Origin: Moniliella sp. 'wahieum'
Taxonomy: Eukaryota; Basidiomycota; Moniliellomycetes; Moniliellales; Moniliellaceae
DNA length: 64,000 nt
NCBI GenBank assembly: GCA_003971905.1
Contig: RSEE01000048.1
Coordinates: 434,001 to 498,000, forward strand
Direction: 5' to 3'
Every line of letters begins with the position of its first letter. Within the stretch, counting starts at the first letter, position 1. Below the pieces are notes generated by a model. The model was not told the origin of the DNA. It searched no databases and saw only the letters and a program-made list of their open reading frames with translations. Below are positions 31,634 to 43,116 of the stretch, piece after piece. Made by a program: the position numbers and the translations under genes.

Positions 31634-34600
31634 GTGGGTGGGGGCATCGTGCATCCTCCTCTGGTTTGGAGAGCAGCTCTATCAGGCGGTGGGATACATA
31701 TAATGTGTTCTTTCTCCAAGGAGCATATGCCCGCCAGATGGACATGTGGATGTGTGTTGCTCGTGCCATTACAACTGCATGATGCATGCATGATAGGTTG
31801 CACGAGCAGGAACGTTGGTTGGCGCTTCGCCGGCTCTCTCACAGACCCGAAAGTGCTAGGATGCTGAGCACTCCCGCTGATTGTTCCAACAGCGACCGCG
31901 AGTACTGGCACCGGAAGACTGTGTCATAGATCATAGAAGGCCATAGCTCCGGGTCACCAGAGTTGTCGGTGACCGGTGAGCTTCACACGCCATTTTTCAT
32001 TTAAAGTGCAACGGTCAGCCTGACCGCTCAGCCTGAGCTCGCAAAGGCCTACGAGCCGAACGGCCTAAAGCCCAGAAGGCCCTCAGGGAATGAACTCACG
32101 GTGGCTCAGACCCAGGCCGCAAGCAAATGAGTCAGAGGAAAATGATTCATGACAGGCAAAAAGATGAAGGAAATGCATTGAATTCAAAATCACTGATCGC
32201 GATCTCATCGAACCCATCAATCAAAGGGGCCCTTGGGCCAACCCGCTTCCCCATGGTCAGTACGTCAGTGTCAGTGGGTACGTGGTGGACGCTGGACCGT
32301 AGAGGGGGAGTCAGTGTGGGGAACCACCAATGATTAAGGGATATGACGTTGACGCTGACGCTGACGCTAACGAGCCCTTCTCTTCTCTGAGATCTCAGCG
32401 CCCTGGGCTGAGCGCGCTCAGGCTGAGCACCCTACTGGGCCTGAAGGCCTCTGTTGAACGTTGAACGTTGAACGTTGACGCGCTGACGTTGAACGCGCTC
32501 AGCTCGCCGAGCGCCCGAGCGCCTCTTGCCTGTGGAGGGGCCAGAGGGTGGGCCGACGTGGTGGCCAGCTTCATACCCACCGCAGCAGTATTTAAAGCAA
32601 CCGACACCCAGGAAGGCTGGGCCATGGAAATTGGACGAATACTTACTTGCACGGTACGGGCCTACCGGTTACGTACCCCGCCGACACACCACACCCTCTC
32701 GGGCCAAGCCCTACCACTGCGGTGACATATGTGCGGGTGACATGTGCATGTGATGTGATATGACGGGCTGGCGCACACGAGCCTCAGAGCGTTCAGCGGC
32801 TCAGCACAGAAACTGAATTCGGCCTCAGCGCCTCAGCCTGCGAGCCGCTCGGCCGGCACCCCACGGCAACCCCACGGCACCCTGGCCCACCAGCACCACC
32901 ATCGCCATTCCGCCGCCATTCCGCTGCCCAGCCCGTCCTCACGTGACCTCCTCGCTTTTTGTTAACTGCACCTGGCATCAACCTTCAAGTCCAGCCTCAA
33001 GCTCCTCAAGCGTCAAGAAGCAAAGGACCACTTGCTGCGCCATCCCAAAAGGGACATGCTATGCGAGCCTTTCTGCGGGGTTCAACGTTCAGCGTTGCTT
33101 ACGCTACCAGGTGGCTGCGCCTCAGTGCGTGGGATCCTGAGGGCCTCAGCCCCAGGCCTCTAGTCAAGCAGCCTGAGGCCTCAGAGCCTGCGGATCTATG
33201 TACCACGGTGACGTAATATCCTCCACCCCATCTGTCCAGCACACTTCCCCTCGGTCTCGTCCGTTTCCGGCTGAGGAAGATATATATACCCCCTCTCTGG
33301 GCCGTACATAGATGGGTATGGGGTCCATTTGCTATCAGTCCGCATTGACCTCATCCGTCTCACGTCAGCTGGCCCTTTTCTCAGCCGGATATGCCGTTGG
33401 CTTGAGCTGCGGGGAGCACTGGGCGCTGATGTATAACAGGGGGCATGTGTTGAACCGGTACATGTTGAGCGTTTGAGATCTGAGATGAGTTCTCCCCGAC
33501 GTCAACTGAGTACTGAGTAATATATCCAGAGAGAAATCTGGGGTGATCGTGACCTATCGAAAGGGAATACGTAGAGAGGGGGAGAGTTGTATACGAAGGG
33601 GAAGCTAGGAAAGTCCGGAGTGCGATCTGCGATCAGATATATTGATGAGATTGGCAATCCAGCCGTTGTGGACAAAATCGTTGTCAGCACGACACACACG
33701 ACTGGAAGAGATCTGCAGTCCGGATGGTCCTCGAAGGCGATGCAAATCGCACTAGTGATGATGGTGGTCTAAGATCTAAACCAAGCAGCAACGCCTACAC
33801 AAGAACATCAAGCAAATAGCTGCCACCAGGGGCTAAGCTGTGCAAAACAAGGAGAGAGAGACAATTGTCACGGGCGAAGACGGGGCTTGGCAAGCCCAGC
33901 GAAGCCTACGCGTGTGCCTTTCGCCATCCTAATCCCGTCCCCAAGTTGGTCACGGGGTCAGAGTCGATCTGATCCGATCTCAGACCTCAGCTGAGGCCCG
34001 TCCGCTCTACCCAGGAATAGACCGCGCTCCCAGATTCGACTCAGTGTGTTCGAGCGCGGCTGGTAAGACTGCCAGGGCGTCGATTCCCAGTACTACGTTG
34101 TACCGCGCGCGACCAAATACTCAGTTGCCTCTTACCCAAGTGAATTGGAGGCTACCGCATGGCCACCCAATTAGCAGTATTTTCCCTTGCGACGATCGTC
34201 ACCCTTGCCCGTTTTTACCTTGCCTTTCTCGGTTACCCGTACAGCAACCGTCCTCCCTGTTTTGCCCTGCCCCCGTTCTTCCTCTATTACGTTCAATTGT
34301 TTCCTTTTCGTCCTTGACTGGTTCCAGTGGTTTGTGGTTTTCCCCCACGGTCCATTGGCGTGTCCCCCTACTCTCTCCTCCTCGCCAATTGATCAAGCCA
34401 GTACAGAAACCTCCTCTCCTTAGTTTTGCTCCTCCAGCTCCCGTCTTCATCTCTCCGCCCCTCAGTCAACCCAGTTCGCGCGTGCCTCGCAGCCGTGCCA
34501 CGCCGAAGTCCAGCTCAGTTGATGAGGCGCGTGTGATCCCGTCTCCAGCCACGCCGCCCCCCCAGTCCTAGTCCAGCTCCAGTCCGGCAGGGTCGATCCT

Positions 34601-35065
34601 CCGCTGCCACTCTGTGTCCCTGAGCCCGAAGGCTTCACTGGACACCCTACTTCCGCCGAAGCGGGTGCTACGCAGCCTTGCCACACTGGCAGCCGCGTCT
34701 GCTTTACGCCGAAAGGCCTCTCCTTGTCCCACGCCCCCGCTCCCACCAATAAGCACAAGCGCGTACCTACCGTGAATCGACTTTAGGACCTCCGAGGGAT
34801 TGCACCCCCCCCCCCGGGCGGCCCCCCTGGCGGTGCGCCCGCCCGTGACAAAAATAACGGAACTCCTAGGCCTGATGAGAAGGGACTGAAGGTACGTTGG
34901 CCAAAGCACACGAGCCACCCGGTGGCCCAACACGACTGTTGAACCTTTTCTGGATCATTACGAGACGGGGTTGAGCTTTTGGAAATGGTTTGCAAGAGGC
35001 CTTTTTGGCAACAGTATATGTTTGGTTTTCCCTTCTGTCACCGCTTCCTTCAATCGTTTTGTGGG
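31634..35065. other. Gene-poor accessory block with dispersed short motifs
   Basis: About 3.4 kb with lower GC than the gene regions. It contains TTGAACG tandem units (32454-32482), TGACGCTGACGC units (32348-32371), an ACTGAGTACTGAGTAA segment (33505-33520) and GATATATATACC (33280-33292). Frames at 34044-34571 (+) and 34568-34933 (-) are open but show no recognisable protein. A C-run at 34807-34818 adjoins the end of the block. It looks like decayed repeat or intergenic DNA. Confidence 0.5.
32454..32482 (+). repeat. TTGAACG tandem repeat
   Basis: Four consecutive units of TTGAACG (the last as TTGACG) followed by GCGCTGACGTTGAACGCG. The core GTTGAACGTT recurs singly near 33081, 40886, 48741 and 53799. 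Confidence 0.7.
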
Positions 35066-38000
35066 CGGGCTCCAACTCCCCCCGGGGAGAGAGTTACCAT
35101 CAGTGAGGACACACAGGAACTGGTGGGTGTGGGGGTGCTCGAGTGGTGGGAGGACAAGTTGTTAGGCACCGCGGCCGTCGAACCACAATTGGATTGCTGT
35201 TCGTCGAGGTAACAGCGGAGGTACTGTTCGAGGTCCTGGTTGAGGCACTCGGTATGGCCGTCGGTCTGGAGGTGGAACGCGGGGCTGAGGCTCGACTTGG
35301 TACTCAAGTCGGCACACAAGGCTTGGCAGAAGTGGCTCGTGAAGACCGGTCCCCGATCACTCACCAGATCTCGGGGAAGGTCATGGTAGCGAAAAACAGG
35401 GTGTACAAACTGGGGTGCGACTTGTGGCGCGGTGTCCGTCGTGTGGGTGGGAATCAAGTGACCCATTTTGGCGAACCGATCCACCACACCATCAAAATCG
35501 CGTCTGTGACCATTGGATCGGGGGAGCTGGGTGATGTGGTCCATCGACAAGTGGGACCACGGGCCTTGGGGAGGAGGAAGGGGCTGAAGGAGTCCGGCGG
35601 GCTGGTAGCGAGGCACTTTGGTCCGTTGGCAGCGGTCGTACGGGCACACGTAGCCCATACGTCGGCTAACAGGTGGGGCCACCAATATTGAGCGCAAACA
35701 CGGACGAGCATCTTGTCACGCCCTTGGTGGCCCACCAAGGCCAAGTCGTGGGCTTGATGGGGGATGATAGCGCGGATCTGCGGGTCGCCAGGGATGTAGA
35801 CCTGGTTACAGCGCCACAAAAGACCTTCGCGGACCGTCAAGGCATCATGGCGGGGTGGATGTGGAGCCGTGGCAAAGGGGACCAACGAGGATCGCGGGGC
35901 ACCAGTTGATGAATGCGCTGTCGGATCTCGTCGGTAGACACGCGCCCCACCACCGGTGTACTTGGGTCCGCCGCCAAGAGATCGAGGGCGGCTGCAGAAC
36001 GCTCGGACACGGGATCCACTGGCAGTACCTGGGGTGCCGCGTTGGCGGGCCGGGACCCTTCAGCGAAGTCAGGATGGCGCAACAACCCGTCCGCCGCACC
36101 ATTCTTCGGTCCGGCACGGTACACCATAGCAAGGCGGTAGGGGGACAGGGTCTGGGGCCATAGGCCCTGGCGGCGGTTCAACAGGCGCGGGGACTGAAGA
36201 AAGTACTAACAATGGCCCTATGCTCTGTAAGTACTTGGACAGTCTCAACACTTTCGATATAGTGGCGCCACCCCTTCACGGCCACCACGATGGCCAGCAC
36301 CTCCTTTTCGGACGAGGTGTAGTTCAGATGCGAGGTCACGGTGAACTTGCGAGAATGGAAGGCGACCGGCCGCCGACCACCGTCCACACATCCTGCTGGG
36401 CGAGCACCTCGCCAAACGCCGCGTTCGAAACGACGGTCTCGAGGCGGAGGGGGCGAGTGGGATCAAAGTGTGGCAGAGGATGTGGGGCGAGGCAAAGAGG
36501 CGCTTGAGCTCCGCAAACGCCTCTTCGCAGGCTGATGGGGTCCAAGAACAAACCCGCTGGACCTTGCGTGACAGGTCGGACAGTGGAGCCGAGGTATGGG
36601 CAATAAACGGACAAAGTGACGGTAGTAGTTGGCGAAGCCGAGGGAGACCTGTACTTGGCGAGGCCTTCTGGGTGTTGGCCACGACCGAATCGACTCGACC
36701 TTGAACGGGTCCATCCCGATCCCGTGAGGCGAAACGGCGTAGCCCAGGTACTCTCGGTGCGGGAGGTGTGGAACAGACACTTGTCGGGGTTGAAGTAGAA
36801 GAACTAGGCCCGCTGGAGGCGCCGGAGGACCTCGGTAACGTGACACTCGTGTTCCCCCTCTCGTTAGTCGAAAAAATGAGGATGTAGTCAAGATTATATG
36901 ATATATGCAAGGACCGAGACGTCGAGGGGGTCGCGGAGGATGTCGTTCATCATAGCTTGGAAGGTGTGGCAGGGGCGTTGCAGAGGCCAAAGGGCATAAA
37001 AGGGATTAAAAGTGCCCGTCCCAAGTGCGGAAGGCAGTCTTACTCTCGTCGCCTTCTCTAACCCGCAACAAGTTATACGCCCCATGGAGGTTGAGCTTTG
37101 TGAAGATGCGGGCGCCCGAAAGGATATCCAACGAGTCGCTAATCAGAGGCAGGGCCAGCCGGGTTTTGACCGTAACTGAGTTATGGAGCGCCCGATAATA
37201 GTCCACGCCCAGGCGCAGCGAGCCGGCCTTCTTTTTATAAAGGACGCCCGTGCCGAAGTGAGAGACTTGGACGGACGGATGAAACCTGAAGCTAGGTTTT
37301 CCTCGAGCCATTGGGACAAAGCCTGCATTTCGTCCGTCGACAAAATTAAAGAGGAAGAGATGAGAGAAGATGAAGGCGGCGCTGGGGACAAGATCGATGT
37401 TGGCCTGAACTGCGGCACAATGGGCGGGAAGCGTCTTAGCCCCTGGCTTGGAAAAGGCGCTAAGGAAAGAGTGGTAGCGGGGAGGGTCCGTGTGGTGGTT
37501 GTGCTCGAGGTGCTCGGGTGTGTCAAACCGGGAACATTGGCTCGGGACCGTTAGCGACTGCGACGGACGAGAAGACGTCCAACTCGGGCTCGGGGGAGAA
37601 ATGGGACGTTTGCCATGGCCTGGGATTCCCTAACCACCCCAAGCTCAAACTGCTCCAGAGAGAGAAGGTCAATAGGCGGTCCAGACCGAGAAGGCAGGGA
37701 GGGACCCGGGCCAGAGAGCGCAGAGGACAGAGGGTAATGGGAAGAGGCTGCGTGCCGCGCGAGGGGGAGTGGGGAGAAGTGGAGAAGGGAGGGGAAGAGT
37801 GGACAGGCTGGGAGGGAACCGTGGTGGGAAAAGGAATCGAGTTTACAGAGGAGGACGGGGTGGTGGTACATGGGGACGTGGATTTGGGCCGGGGCCCGGG
37901 CTGATGCTGGTGCTGATGCTGGTGCTGGTGCTGGTGCTGGTGCTGGTGCTGGTGCTGGTGCTGGTGCTGAGGCACGGTCTTGGATCGAATATGGTGTGAT

Positions 38001-38985
38001 ATCACGGCACTGCAAGTTATCAAAACGAAGAGTGTGCAAGGGTCGTCGGCGCTGGGGTTGTGAGTTTCAAGGAAGGGGAGAACGAAGATGAGGGGGTGAT
38101 GGAGGGAAGTGAGGGAAAACTCCTAAATTGACACATGCATGGGAGCCACCGCTTGGGTCACCAGATCGTAGGAAATGGGACGCCCATCCACCACCCTGAC
38201 GACCAAATGCGACACGGCAGCGTGCGAGCAACCACCGGCCAGGCCGGCGGGCAAAGCCATGGTCCATGAAAATGCTCTTCTCACAACAGAGTCGACCAAG
38301 GCGGTGACTGGTATCGGGACGAAGGGAGACGGAGACAAGGGACCAGGATGCAGATGGACGAGTACCGGAGGAGGGGGAACAGAGAGCCTCACGGCCGCCT
38401 CAGACAGAATCAGCCGGGGGACCGGGGAGGCGGCGCGGAAACTTGAACATGTTGGGGCACTCGGCAATGAGGTGGCCACGGGAGCAGCAGTAGAAGCACG
38501 CGCATTGAACACTGCGTTCGGTGCGCCGGGCCGCCGCTTCGGCAGTGGTAGTGGCGGCGCTGAGGTCCATGGGATCGGTCTCGGGGGATGATCGATGACG
38601 GCCGAAACCAACTATGATTGCCGCCCGATCCCGAGGAAACTGCTGTACGTGAGCGCCTGGCAAGTGGGATTGGTCCATGTCAATGGCCTCTGTGCGCAGT
38701 TCTTCGAAACTGATCCGTGCAAAGTGAGCCGGCTCGTGGCGGGAGGCGATTGCGTCACGTACCCGCGGCTTCAAACCGTATATAGGAAGTTCCAGTAGCT
38801 TCCTCATCCGACACGTTGGAGTTTCAGCGACGCAGCAGGACCGTGAATCAAACGCCTTCTGCGCCTGATTGCGCTCGCGCCACTGCTTCAGAAAGGCTGC
38901 ACGAAACGCAGCCCATGACTGAAGGCGGGCGAGGTGCGCGCCTCCAGAGGAATAACCACCTCCGAACCGAACCGCTCCACTCAAC
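35066..38985 (-). mobile_element. Truncated, decayed chromovirus (copy B), related to copy A
   Basis: About 3.9 kb collinear with copy A from the integrase C-terminal region (35066, matching copy A near 7785) through RNase H, RT and protease to the middle of gag (38985, matching copy A near 11745). Recognisable pieces on the minus strand: integrase zinc domain remnants and [13 protein letters not shown] (about 35560); RNase [11 protein letters not shown] (36360); [28 protein letters not shown] (37100); and a gag knuckle CFYCCSRGHLIAEC (38490). The chromodomain, gag N-terminus and both LTRs are missing. Many substitutions and indels relative to copy A, including changes at the protease (VDS followed by VVR instead of DSGA) and RT, indicate an old dead copy. 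Confidence 0.93.
37902..37972 (-). repeat. GGTGCT hexamer array in pol linker, copy B
   Basis: About 11 units of TGGTGC on the plus strand, encoding His-Gln dipeptides on the pol strand. It sits at the same place as the QPKHQD-type repeat of copy A but is shorter and purer. Confidence 0.85.
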
Positions 38986-39230
38986 TCGGTCGTTGGCTTG
39001 ATAGGCAATGGGGATGGTATTGAAGAGCGATGCACTAGTAGTATGAGGTAGACCTGAGTAGACTGTGATATCAATCAGACAGAACCGACTATCTTCAGAC
39101 ACGGCCGAAGCTATGATCCCGAATCCCTGGCAGCTTTGACTGCGCACCAACCGCTGAAGGCACGGCCGGTGTTACCTGGCCTGCATGCCTGGCCCCGACA
39201 CCAGCGCCACGAAGGCAAATCCCTCAGAAA
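38986..39230. other. Flank of copy B, nothing recognised
   Basis: Homology to copy A ends near 38985. No LTR or target duplication can be seen at this edge. Confidence 0.4.
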
Positions 39231-40073
39231 CTACAGCCCAAGCTCGGCGCCGCTCCGCTGGCGACGACAAGGGAGTGGATGGCGAGAGCTGGCGGTGGGT
39301 GGCGGCGCCAGCGCGCCAGCGCTGGCACCGCCGCGAGCGCCTAGCGTTGCGGGACATTGAAGCGTATGCAACTGAGTGGCGGTATAGGGCAAGTGTCCGG
39401 ATATGACAAGAGCCACGACGTCTCCGAAGGACGGGTACCGGACGGTCGGCGATCCCAACGGCGCATATGTGGCTGGCTGCGGCCACTGAGTGTGAACATA
39501 GCGCGTCCAGCTGGAACGGGTTCCCACTCCTGAAAAAGCGTCCACGTCAGGGCACGGGCAGGCCCGGATGCAGCGCGCGTCATTGCTCTGTTGAGTGACC
39601 TTGGCGTCTGTGCCGAAAGTGCAAAGCCCCAAACAGGTGGCCTTGGAAGGCAGATCGCCACGGCGGCGCACGCGCTTCGCACAGTGCACTGGCGCCACAA
39701 CGCAGGTGTCTGGCAGTGGCACGTTGAGGTAAAAAAGATCGGCCAAGGTCTGTGGGCGCGTATCTCGGCGGATGTGCACCAAGCCAGCTACGCGAGCCAA
39801 GTCTTTGGGCGGGGCAAGTAGGAAGACAGCCCGCCCAACGGCCTCGAAGTCGACATTCGCACGTAGCACGCTCCCATACCCGCGACGCGGTCAATTCCCA
39901 AGGAACCGGCCAGCAGACTCCCCGGGCTCGGTACACAGAGCTTGCATGCGTGTAACAGCGTCCAGCAGGAGCGCAGCTGTGTGCGACCGGTGCAGGAATA
40001 CCAGCTTGTGGTACGCGCCCGAGGCGCACCGGTTGACCACTGGGGTCTTAGTCGTACCGTCGCATTTAGCCAA
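39231..40073 (-). CDS. Unrecognised ORF region
   Basis: Two adjacent minus-strand frames have natural-looking composition. The right one starts at 40073 (MAKCDGTTKTPVVNRCASGAYHKLVFL) and stops at 39891. The left one (39869-39231) reads VDFEAVGRAVFLLAPPKDLARVAGLVH, then TLADLFYLNVPLPDTCVVAPVH, later WTRYVHTQWPQPATYAPLG and YPSFGDVVALVISG. One frameshift near 39885 would join them into about 270 residues. The region is rich in Cys and Arg, with no TM and no motif I can name. A further minus-strand piece (GLIHSVSSTDNASLDIEPLCY, 40470-40410) may belong to the same gene. It lies next to the dead retroelement and could be an unannotated mobile-element or virus-like relic, or a lineage-specific gene. 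Confidence 0.3.
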
Positions 40074-41245
40074 AGGGCGCGAGAGCCTGGTCGATAGTGG
40101 CGTCGGCGTCCGTCACAGGTCCCTTCGTCACAATATCGCCGAACCCGTACCGAGAGAACGCTTCACAAGGTGAATTCCCACTCCATCCAGTCAGTCACCC
40201 CAGCAGTGAATTGGGGCAGACTGCCGCCGTCGGCGAAAGATTCGATCTTGCCCACCGGTCACAGGGTGGGTCACTATGGGTGGCGGCCACCGACGAGCGG
40301 TTGATCGAGCCGCTTGGCGGGCAGTTAGCATGAGTTCGATGCGGTGGAGACCGAGCCAACGTCGCTGTGGGTCGCCATCTGATGTGCGGGTCACCAGAAC
40401 CAATCGAATAACAAAGGGGCTCGATGTCGAGAGAGGCGTTGTCGGTGGAGCTTACCGAGTGGATGAGTCCCGCCATGCGCTAGTGTATGAGGGATGCGTG
40501 GCAATCCAGGCGGGCAGACGACATTGACAGTGTCGCTTGCACAGAAATTGGTGGGCTCAAGCCTAAGAAGGGGGCAGGTGATGGGTTGATTCCATCAGAG
40601 CCCGCTATAGGGGGTAGAACATCATAGGGGGTTTACCGGTTAGGATAGAATAGCGCCGGAGGCGATCACGTGACACGTCACGGGACCGGCCCGATGCATG
40701 TGCGCGGGAGGGTAGTGCGAGGGTTCCCCTGCACGGCTCTCAAGTTGATTGGTTGCGTTTTACATGTGACGCTCGCCGGAGGAGTTGCGCTGGCAGCCGC
40801 TGCGATGCCCCCTGCTCGCTCCATCTCCCTCCTCTCGCTTCGGCCTGCTTTCCTATAGATGCTGCTTGAAGACGTGTGGCTCGCACTCAACGTTCAACCC
40901 GCCAGGGGGGTCACCGTCACCCATCCCATGGCTCCTGTGCCACACGACAGACAAACACGTGAGCTTTTGAACCCACTTTTGCCGAACTGATGGGTTCGTG
41001 AATATCGAGGGAAAGCGATGACTTCCTTGCGCTCGGATTTGGCCCTTACGTACTCGCTGCCCCGCAGACTGCCCATCTGCGGCCGGCGCAGAAATTTTTT
41101 GAAGCCAAACGAATCCACACGAGTATACTCGACTGAGTGTACTGAGTCTAGTCCTCACTGTGTACGAGTACTGGCCGCTGCGTTTTATTTGGGACAGAGC
41201 AAGCGGCCCGAGCGCTGGGCCTGCTTCATCCACCCAACCGCCACC
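40074..41245. other. Intergenic, upstream of ARB1
   Basis: Contains GATCACGTGACACGTCACGGG (40665-40685), a compact set of CACGTG/TGACGTG-like sites; TCAACGTTCAACCC (40886-40899); and GACTGAGTGTACTGAGTC (41131-41148), about 100 bp before the ARB1 start codon. These could be regulatory, but no function is shown. Confidence 0.4.
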
Positions 41246-43116
41246 ATGGTCTCTGCATCCAAGGCCAAGCGCCAAGCCGAGAAGGCAGCCTAGAACCCCA
41301 AAGACGCCAGCTCGTCCAAGACGTCCAAGTCCAAGTCTTCCAAGGCCTTCAAGAGCACCGATGCCACCTCCGCTGATGGCGCGGACGGTGCGGCCGACCA
41401 GATGAAGAAGTTGGAACTGGCGACGGACCGCAACGCGTCTGGTGTTCTTACATCCGACGTGCAGTCCCGCGACGTCCATATTGACAACTTCTCCATGTCT
41501 TTCCATGGCCGTCTTCTTCTCGATGGCACTTCCATCAAACTTAACTATGGCCAGCGGTACGGTCTGTTGGGAGAGAATGGTTCGGGAAAGACAACGCTGC
41601 TGGAGGCAATCAACGGGCGTGACGTCGAGATCCCAGAGCACATTGATATTCACCTTGTCCAGGGTGAGGTGGAACCATCGGAGATGAACGCGCTCGAGTA
41701 CTGCATTGCTTCCGCCAAGGAGAAGGTGGAGAAGTTGGAGAAGCGGATTGAAGATGTGTCGGCGACCGACGATGTGGACGAATTGCTGATTGAATCGATG
41801 TACGAGGAGTTGGATGCGCTCGACCCTTCCACCTTTGAGGCGAAAGCTTCTTCCATCCTCCACGGCCTTGGGTTTACGGTCCAGTCAATGAAGAAGCCTA
41901 CGAAGGACTTGTCTGGTGGCTGGCGTATGCGCGTCTCGCTCGCCCGTGCCCTGTTCATCAAGCCCCACATGCTTCTCCTTGACGAGCCGACCAACCACTT
42001 GGATTTGGGAAGTGTTGTGTGGCTGGAGGCCTACCTGGCCAAGTACCCCAACATTCTCGTCCTCACGTCTCACTCCGCTGACTTTATGGACGAGGTGTGC
42101 ACCAACATTATCGACCTGACGATGGACAAACAGCTGGTTTACATGGTGGAAATTATTCCACCTAAGTCCGGGTTAAAAAGGAGAATGAGGTGAACCAGAT
42201 GAAGGCGTACTACAAGCAGCAAGAGGAGATTGCAAAGATCAAGCGCTTCATTGCCTCAGCGGGTACGTATGCCAACCTGGTCAAGCAGGCCCAGTCCAAG
42301 CAAAAGATTATCGATAAGATGGAGGCTGCAGGCTTGGTTCAGCCAGTACGCAAGCCTAAAAAGTTGCGGTTCAACTTTGAGGATGTGGCACGCTTACCGC
42401 CACCCAACATCGCTTTCTCCGACTGGCCTTCTCCTACGGGCAAGAAGGAAGACTACTTGTACAAGGGTCTCGAGCTCGCAGTCGACATGGATTCGCGCGT
42501 TGCTATTGTTGGGGCCAACGGGACGGGTAAGTCAACCTTGCTCAATCTCATGACTGGTGCACTGTCTCCCGTCGAGGGAACCGTCAACCGCCACCCATCG
42601 ATCAAGTTGGCCAAGTACTCGCAACATTCGGCTGACCAGTTGCCCTACGACAAGAGCCCACTTGACTATATGGAATCCAAGTATTCTCAAAAGTTTCCCA
42701 ACAAGGATGTCCAGTTTTGGCGCGGCCAGATTGGCCGGTTTGGCCTGACAGGCTCCCACCAAACGTCGGAGATTCGTACGCTGTCGGATGGGTTGCGGAA
42801 TCGGGTGGTGTTCTCCCAGTTGGCCATGGAATCGCCCCACATTATTCTCCTGGACGAGCCAACGAACCATCTGGACATGACCTCGATTGATGCCCTTGCC
42901 CAGGCCATCAACGAATTCTCGGGCGGCGTGTTGATTGTCTCGCACGATTTCCGCCTGCTCAAGGCAGTGGCCAAGGACATTTGGGAAGTTCGCGATGACC
43001 GGATTGTCAACTTGACCAAGGAGGAAAACTTGGACATTGACGGTTACAGGAAACGCCTCCACGCCGAAACGGCTGAGCAGATCAAAAAGGCCGAGCTGCT
43101 CACCAAGCGCTCGTAA
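41246..43116 (+). CDS. ARB1: ABC-F ATPase, ARB1 type (ribosome biogenesis)
   Basis: A soluble twin-ATPase cassette protein of the 40S/60S biogenesis pathway. ATG 41246 starts MVSASKAKRQAEKAA, the conserved ABCF2/Arb1 N-terminus. Codon 16 is TAG (41291-41293), where a sense codon such as AAG would continue into NPKDASSSKTSKSKS. Domain 1 has LLGENGSGKTTLLEAI (Walker A), LSGGWRMRVSLARALF (signature) and LLLDEPTNHLDL (Walker B). Near 42140 one base is lost (LVY then GGNYST expected) and a TAC-like codon reads TAA (42171-42173), breaking the linker. Domain 2 from 42190 has NQMKAYYKQQEEI, FIASAGTYANLVKQAQSKQK, IVGANGTGKSTLLNLM, LSDGLRNRVVFSQLA and LLDEPTNHLDM, ending LLTKRS. No introns. An in-frame ATG exists at 41402. 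Expected about 620 residues. Confidence 0.95.

Noticed and set aside
33850..34100. Possible tRNA-like text (CGTCGATTCCCAGTAC, GCGCGGCTGGTAAGA)
   Set aside because: No consistent acceptor stem, D-arm or anticodon arm can be drawn around it.
34044..34571. Open plus-strand frame of 175 codons in the accessory block
   Set aside because: Ser/Pro-rich with no domain, no intron signals and no good start context; kept only as part of the gene-poor block.
35040..35066. Search for an LTR at the left edge of copy B
   Set aside because: Homology with copy A starts inside the integrase region; no TG...CA repeat, polypurine tract or target duplication is visible at either edge.
40853..41863. 336-codon minus-strand frame opposite ARB1 5' half
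   Set aside because: Shadow of the ABC-F gene; Walker A and signature motifs are on the plus strand.
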